DNA from: Homalodisca vitripennis
Lineage: Eukaryota > Arthropoda > Insecta > Hemiptera > Cicadellidae
DNA: 64,000 bases
Direction: 5' to 3'
Assembly (NCBI RefSeq): GCF_021130785.1
Contig: NW_025778032.1
Span: forward strand, 1 to 64,000
Under the pieces are notes generated by a model. The model worked only from the letters and a program-made list of their open reading frames with translations, made no database searches and was not told the origin of the DNA. The position numbers were made by a program, and so were the translations under genes. How positions within the stretch are numbered: the first letter of the stretch is position 1; the number at the start of each line of letters is the position of its first letter. This document shows positions 60,385 to 64,000 of this stretch, in pieces.

Positions 60385-61430
60385 CTCCGGCAAAGGTGGA
60401 GTTTCTTCAAGCTCTTTGTTAATATAAAAATACTCTTATAAGTATAAGATATTACTTGATATGAAAATATTTAAACCATACCTAATTTATCCCTTAACAA
60501 TTGTTAGAGTGTAATAAAACGGTTTCTTTAAACAATAGGGTATTAGTTGACAGACTAAACTAAATAAATAATTCTATGATTTATTTCATTTGTTTTTTCC
60601 GTTTATTTGAAAAAAAACTATGTTTTTGAATCTGCGCACTTAAACCAAATCTTAACACACTCTTTATAAAGTAAACAACAAAATTGTGACTAATAAAATT
60701 TAAAATTTAAACTTCTTAAAATTAAAGTTTGTTAAAAAAGTGGATAATAATATTTCTGTACAGTATTCATTATCTTGACAAATAATGCTTAAAGTGAAAT
60801 TTGGTACAAGTTTCGAAATTTTTTTAAGTGTTTTTCCGACTGCATAACCAATTTAACTGTTTTTCGTCGTGATTTAAACAAACAGAAATATATAATTGAT
60901 TTATTTCTAATTTTGTTTCCTCTTGGTCAATGGAACAATATTCTAATGTTCGCCTATAGTGTTTTATTGATATTTTGATATAATATTTAAATTATATTTT
61001 AATAATAATTTAAATTTTTGTATAATTCTAATGAACTATACTATCTGGCTATGCACATACATATGTTTCAAAATATTAGCTGATCTCTTGTCTTGTCTCT
61101 TATTAGAGATCAAGCTATGTTTAATTAAACAGCATTGGCAACTCAAGAAATTCATATTAACGTGGTATCCCTAGCTGCCAACCGCATTATCACTTGCGCT
61201 TGTTTCTCGTATAGAGTTTCTAATGTGATGATTAAACAGTCCAACCTTCATATCAAGGGATGTGGATTTGTCCACCTTGTTCCCACCAGGGTTCTAATAT
61301 TTTTCACAATAATAATATTAATAATTCAATATTTCTGTAAAAATATTAACAAAACTGTATTGCAAATGTTATTTCATCATATTGTATAATATTATGAAAC
61401 GTCAAGATTACGATGAAACAAGAAGCGTTA
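60385..61430. other. AT-rich DNA without recognisable genes
   Basis: One 84-codon + frame (61135-61389) has no recognisable features. Confidence 0.4.
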
Positions 61431-61435
61431 AGTAT

Positions 61436-61548
61436 TGTGAAGGAAACAGGATTTTTCCGGACATTTGCCATCGTTCAGTGAAACAAGAAATCAGTAACAC
61501 TACGTTTCCAGATCTGCAATCTGATCTCTTCTTCAGGTAAAGAACTAA
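61436..61548 (-). repeat. PLE terminal-repeat segment with hammerhead-like core
   Basis: On the minus strand: CTGAAGA (fits CTGANGA), then AGATC and GATCT able to pair, then GGAAACG, then TAGTGTTACTG, then GAACGATGGCAAATGTCCGG and ATCCTGTTTCC. The CTGANGA ... GAAAC order is that of a hammerhead ribozyme core. With AC/GT as a two-base stem III, GTT would be the cleavage triplet. Stem I and the exact stem II are not convincing, so the ribozyme may be decayed. Confidence 0.6.
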
Positions 61549-61984
61549 CCTAATACATAATATTACAAACTAGGATAAAATAAACAAATCTTACCAAAGG
61601 TTTGTGGCACGCCTAAGTCAGGAATCACAACCTACAAGTTGTTTGTCAACTTCACTAACTCTATAAACATGCACTTAATAAAAAAAACTATACACAACAC
61701 TAATTAATAAAACTGAACTACGGAATGCAGGTCACAATACGTCTTCATTCGTCTACTAACCATCTACGACTGATCAGAGGGCACTAGCCTATGGTAATCG
61801 TCACGGCAGACAAAAACAAGATGGCGGAAATAAAAAGTAAGGGGGACAGGAATGGGCACTTTCGTAATTTTTTTGGATCATACGAGATAAACTTCTTAAA
61901 ACCATATTGTGACTCCGCATTGGTTTATTACAAATATCTGATCCGCTTGATACTTTTGGTTTTCTCTTTAGTTCATTAGTTCAA

Positions 61985-62300
61985 TTTTAGGATTGGCAAC
62001 CATAGCGGCCTAATCTCGATTGATGGTTGACTGATTGGTTTGTGTGCCAATTTAATTTATGTTGCCTCAATTAATTTCCTTTTGATGAAATGTGGTTCCC
62101 GATGTATTATGTTGGCTTCATCCCAATTCATATGATGGTCTTCGGACCAACAATGGTGTGCAATTTTTGACTTGTCTGCGAGACCCTTTCTCGTGTTTTC
62201 TTTTGTGCTCTTTTATCCTTACGTTTAGTGGTCTTTTTGTCTCGCCTATGTATTCCCTAGTAAAACTACTGTAAACACAGTTTTTGGAAGCCTGTGTGCT
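61985..62300 (-). pseudogene. PLE GIY-YIG endonuclease remnant
   Basis: Two frames joined by a frameshift near 62170. The first has CVYSSF ... EYIGETKRPLNVRIKEHKR, the GIY-YIG core with its conserved Arg and the following EHK. The second has HCWSEDHHMNWDEANIIHRE, then FIKRKLIEATYI, then ISQPSIEIRPLWLPIL, the characteristic C-terminal end of Penelope proteins. The nuclease would cut target DNA for priming. The 'GVY' part of the motif is preceded by lesions, and the upstream frame is not PLE RT. Only this C-terminal domain is left. Confidence 0.85.
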
Positions 62301-62352
62301 ATTTTTTGGTTTTAGTTATATTTTACTCAGAAAAATTCCTCCCACAAATCCC

Positions 62353-62475
62353 AATTTGCCAATAGAGGAGAAAAAGGTCATGTCGATCCTTTAGGAAGAC
62401 GACACAGTCAAAATCTTACCAGCCGATAAATATAATCCGATCCTTATAAATATGCTCTGTAATTTTTTACAGGAA
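62353..62475 (+). pseudogene. Possible PLE reverse transcriptase N-terminal scrap on +
   Basis: A + frame with EEKKVMSIL, stop, EDDTVKILPADKYNPILIN. The 'ILPADK' block is typical of the N-terminal part of Penelope RTs. It lies 20 bp from the minus-strand GIY-YIG remnant and in opposite orientation, so two PLE pieces are placed head to head. It is short and the assignment rests on one motif. Confidence 0.4.
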
Positions 62476-62799
62476 CGCGGTCTAAACCATCGGTGTTTGA
62501 ACGGTAATAATATTGGTGTGGTTGTAGAATATTTGTGTAAACAGAATCTTTTTTCTACAGATTACTATCTTATGTACATGCCTTATATAAAACCTATAAT
62601 CCCAAAGTATTACTAAGTGGTTCTACTACGTAAAGAAAACAAATTTCCTTTTTTCCGGATCCATAAATTTACATTTCCCTACCCTCTAAATATTTTTTAT
62701 TCTAAATGAATATGATGAGATAATTATAAGACATAATTTATACAAAACCATTATACCAAATAATCACATAATAATAATAATCTGTTTTATAGCATTCTT

Positions 62800-63620
62800 A
62801 AAAAAAATTTTTAAATCGTTTGGCAATCTTCTTTTGCACAACTTCCCCAACGTCTTACTCTATACGCAATTCTCTTGTCGCTTACCCAAACTATAAAAAT
62901 TGTCCTAAAGGTTGTTCACAGCGTCAATTGTGGATTTTTTTCTGAATTCAAATTGTTTCTGTATTCAGTTTCGAATTTTTCCAGAAATCTTTTAAGCCTT
63001 TTATAAAAACAATTTTAAAAATTTTTGCTAAAAACAGGAAGGATTGAGATTGGACGATAATTGCTTAAAGCATTTTTTAAATTCAATCTCTGTACGACAA
63101 GTGCTACCTCCTTCTCACAGGAGCCCATGGTCCCCATGGACGTCAAATGTTCCCCAGTATATCCTTCGTAAGACTGAGGATTCTTAAATGAAGAATTCGT
63201 AAAATCAAGGGTTAAAAATTATTTTTTGAACTCATTTGTCACTTTTAATTTATCTTAAATAATTGCATTAGTAATCTGGATTGCGATAGATTTGAAAAAC
63301 TCGTTGGAACCTCCATCTTGAGAAAAGTTATTAATTATTTTCATAGCCGATTTGGAAAGATTTCACAGCTACCTAAGGCTCTATTGATGCCATAGGCTTT
63401 AAAACGCTCTTATGACCTTCTTATAGATTCTCCGATACGTTTAATCAAAAAAGTATTAAATCATTATTTTGAGTATTAAAGAAAATTTTAGGGATCAATT
63501 GGATCCTTGCTCAAGATACCAAGATACTCGTGATCCATGAACCCTGCAGGTTTTTACTATTTTTTGTTTTCCTGAGTGTACATACAACATTCACATAGTG
63601 ACTAACAGTATCACTGAATT
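62800..63620 (-). pseudogene. LINE linker and RT fragment
   Basis: Minus-strand pieces in several frames: a linker block GSWIT near 63525, then ALSNYRPISILPVFSK at about 63085-63030 (RT motif 2), then FEFRKKSTIDAVNNL at about 62970-62920, then remnants of the next RT motif to about 62820. The spacing is right for one RT reading from high to low coordinate. Frames are broken by many indels. It differs from the other three LINEs in this window and seems closest to Jockey/RTE-like RTs. Confidence 0.7.
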
Positions 63621-63624
63621 ACTG

Positions 63625-64000
63625 ACATATGTCATGAAAATTTCCACGTCCACTCAAAAACGCCCAAGGCTCTGTTTTTAAACATCTATTTAGGTGGCAA
63701 ATGTTTTAAAGAGGTAATTGATCTGTTAATTTTAGCTATAGATGACCATGTATTATTGGAAGTTTCATTCCACTGTGATGTTGAAGCATTTAAGCAGTAA
63801 TGGTCACTAAGTACACCTGGTGACATTAATTATATTTAAAACAATAATTTTTTATGTAAAATTAAAGTTGTTAAGCTTCCGGGATAGGTAAAAGATTCTT
63901 TTTCGACTTCTTATTGGTATTTGTATAGTTAATAAGATATTTGTTGTACTTCGGCAGCATCACGATCAGTATACACTTTCCTTACACACTTCTTAAGCCC
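63625..64000. other. Unassigned DNA at the window end
   Basis: It may contain more of the minus-strand LINE (upstream of the linker), but I see no further domain motif. Confidence 0.3.

Larger units (their letters stand above)
61436..62330 (-). mobile_element. Penelope-like element, 3' part
   Basis: On the minus strand, a GIY-YIG endonuclease remnant (about 62300-61985), then about 440 bp of 3' sequence, then a terminal-repeat segment (61548-61436). The RT that should precede the nuclease is not found on this strand before 62330, where the homology stops, so the element is 5'-truncated or rearranged. PLEs combine a telomerase-like RT with a GIY-YIG nuclease and carry hammerhead ribozymes in their terminal repeats. 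Confidence 0.8.

Overview
This is AT-rich, intron-like eukaryotic DNA, most probably from an arthropod and plausibly an insect (inference). The signs are several LINE families of the CR1/Jockey group, a Ty3/Gypsy (Mag-like) LTR retrotransposon, Penelope-like elements (PLEs), long TA/CA/CT microsatellites, and no bacterial-style gene packing. I found no host protein-coding gene that I can name. The window reads as intergenic or intronic DNA filled with mobile elements, plus a few short GC-richer islands that could be exons.

Layout. 1-4.27 kb: a heavily decayed LINE on + (ORF1, endonuclease, reverse transcriptase, C-terminus, 3' hairpin and a short tandem tail), followed by a CT tract. 5.84-5.96 kb: CA/TA microsatellite. 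8.1-10.6 kb: a large imperfect inverted repeat, with a third partial copy at 23.0-23.3 kb. 11.4-16.0 kb: a dense cluster of direct and inverted sub-repeats between two TA tracts. 17.3 and 20.7 kb: two copies of another small repeat. 18.2 kb: a possible 43-nt exon on -. 24.3 kb: a GC-richer open frame on -. 28.6 and 48.8 kb: PLE terminal-repeat fragments.

29.17-35.30 kb: an almost complete LTR retrotransposon on -, with 5-bp target-site duplication GCCTG, LTRs of about 315-326 bp, gag, protease, RT, RNase H and integrase. It carries an internal tandem duplication of about 1.47 kb, a mutated protease active site, a deletion in RT and frameshifts, so it is defective. 38.5-38.9, 42.3-43.3 and 44.7-44.9 kb hold 3' pieces of three LINE families with different tails. 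A possible terminal exon lies at 44.38-44.61 kb.

54.25-58.9 kb: a near full-length Jockey-superfamily LINE on -, with a PHD-finger ORF1 and an endonuclease-RT ORF2, broken by three frameshifts and one stop. 58.93-60.38 kb: a segment flanked by 73-bp direct repeats. 61.4-63.6 kb: a PLE 3' part (GIY-YIG endonuclease and hammerhead-like terminal repeat), a PLE RT scrap on + and a LINE RT fragment on -.

The elements do not form a host pathway. They are independent insertions of different ages. The LTR element and the 54-58 kb LINE are the youngest; the 1-4 kb LINE is among the oldest.
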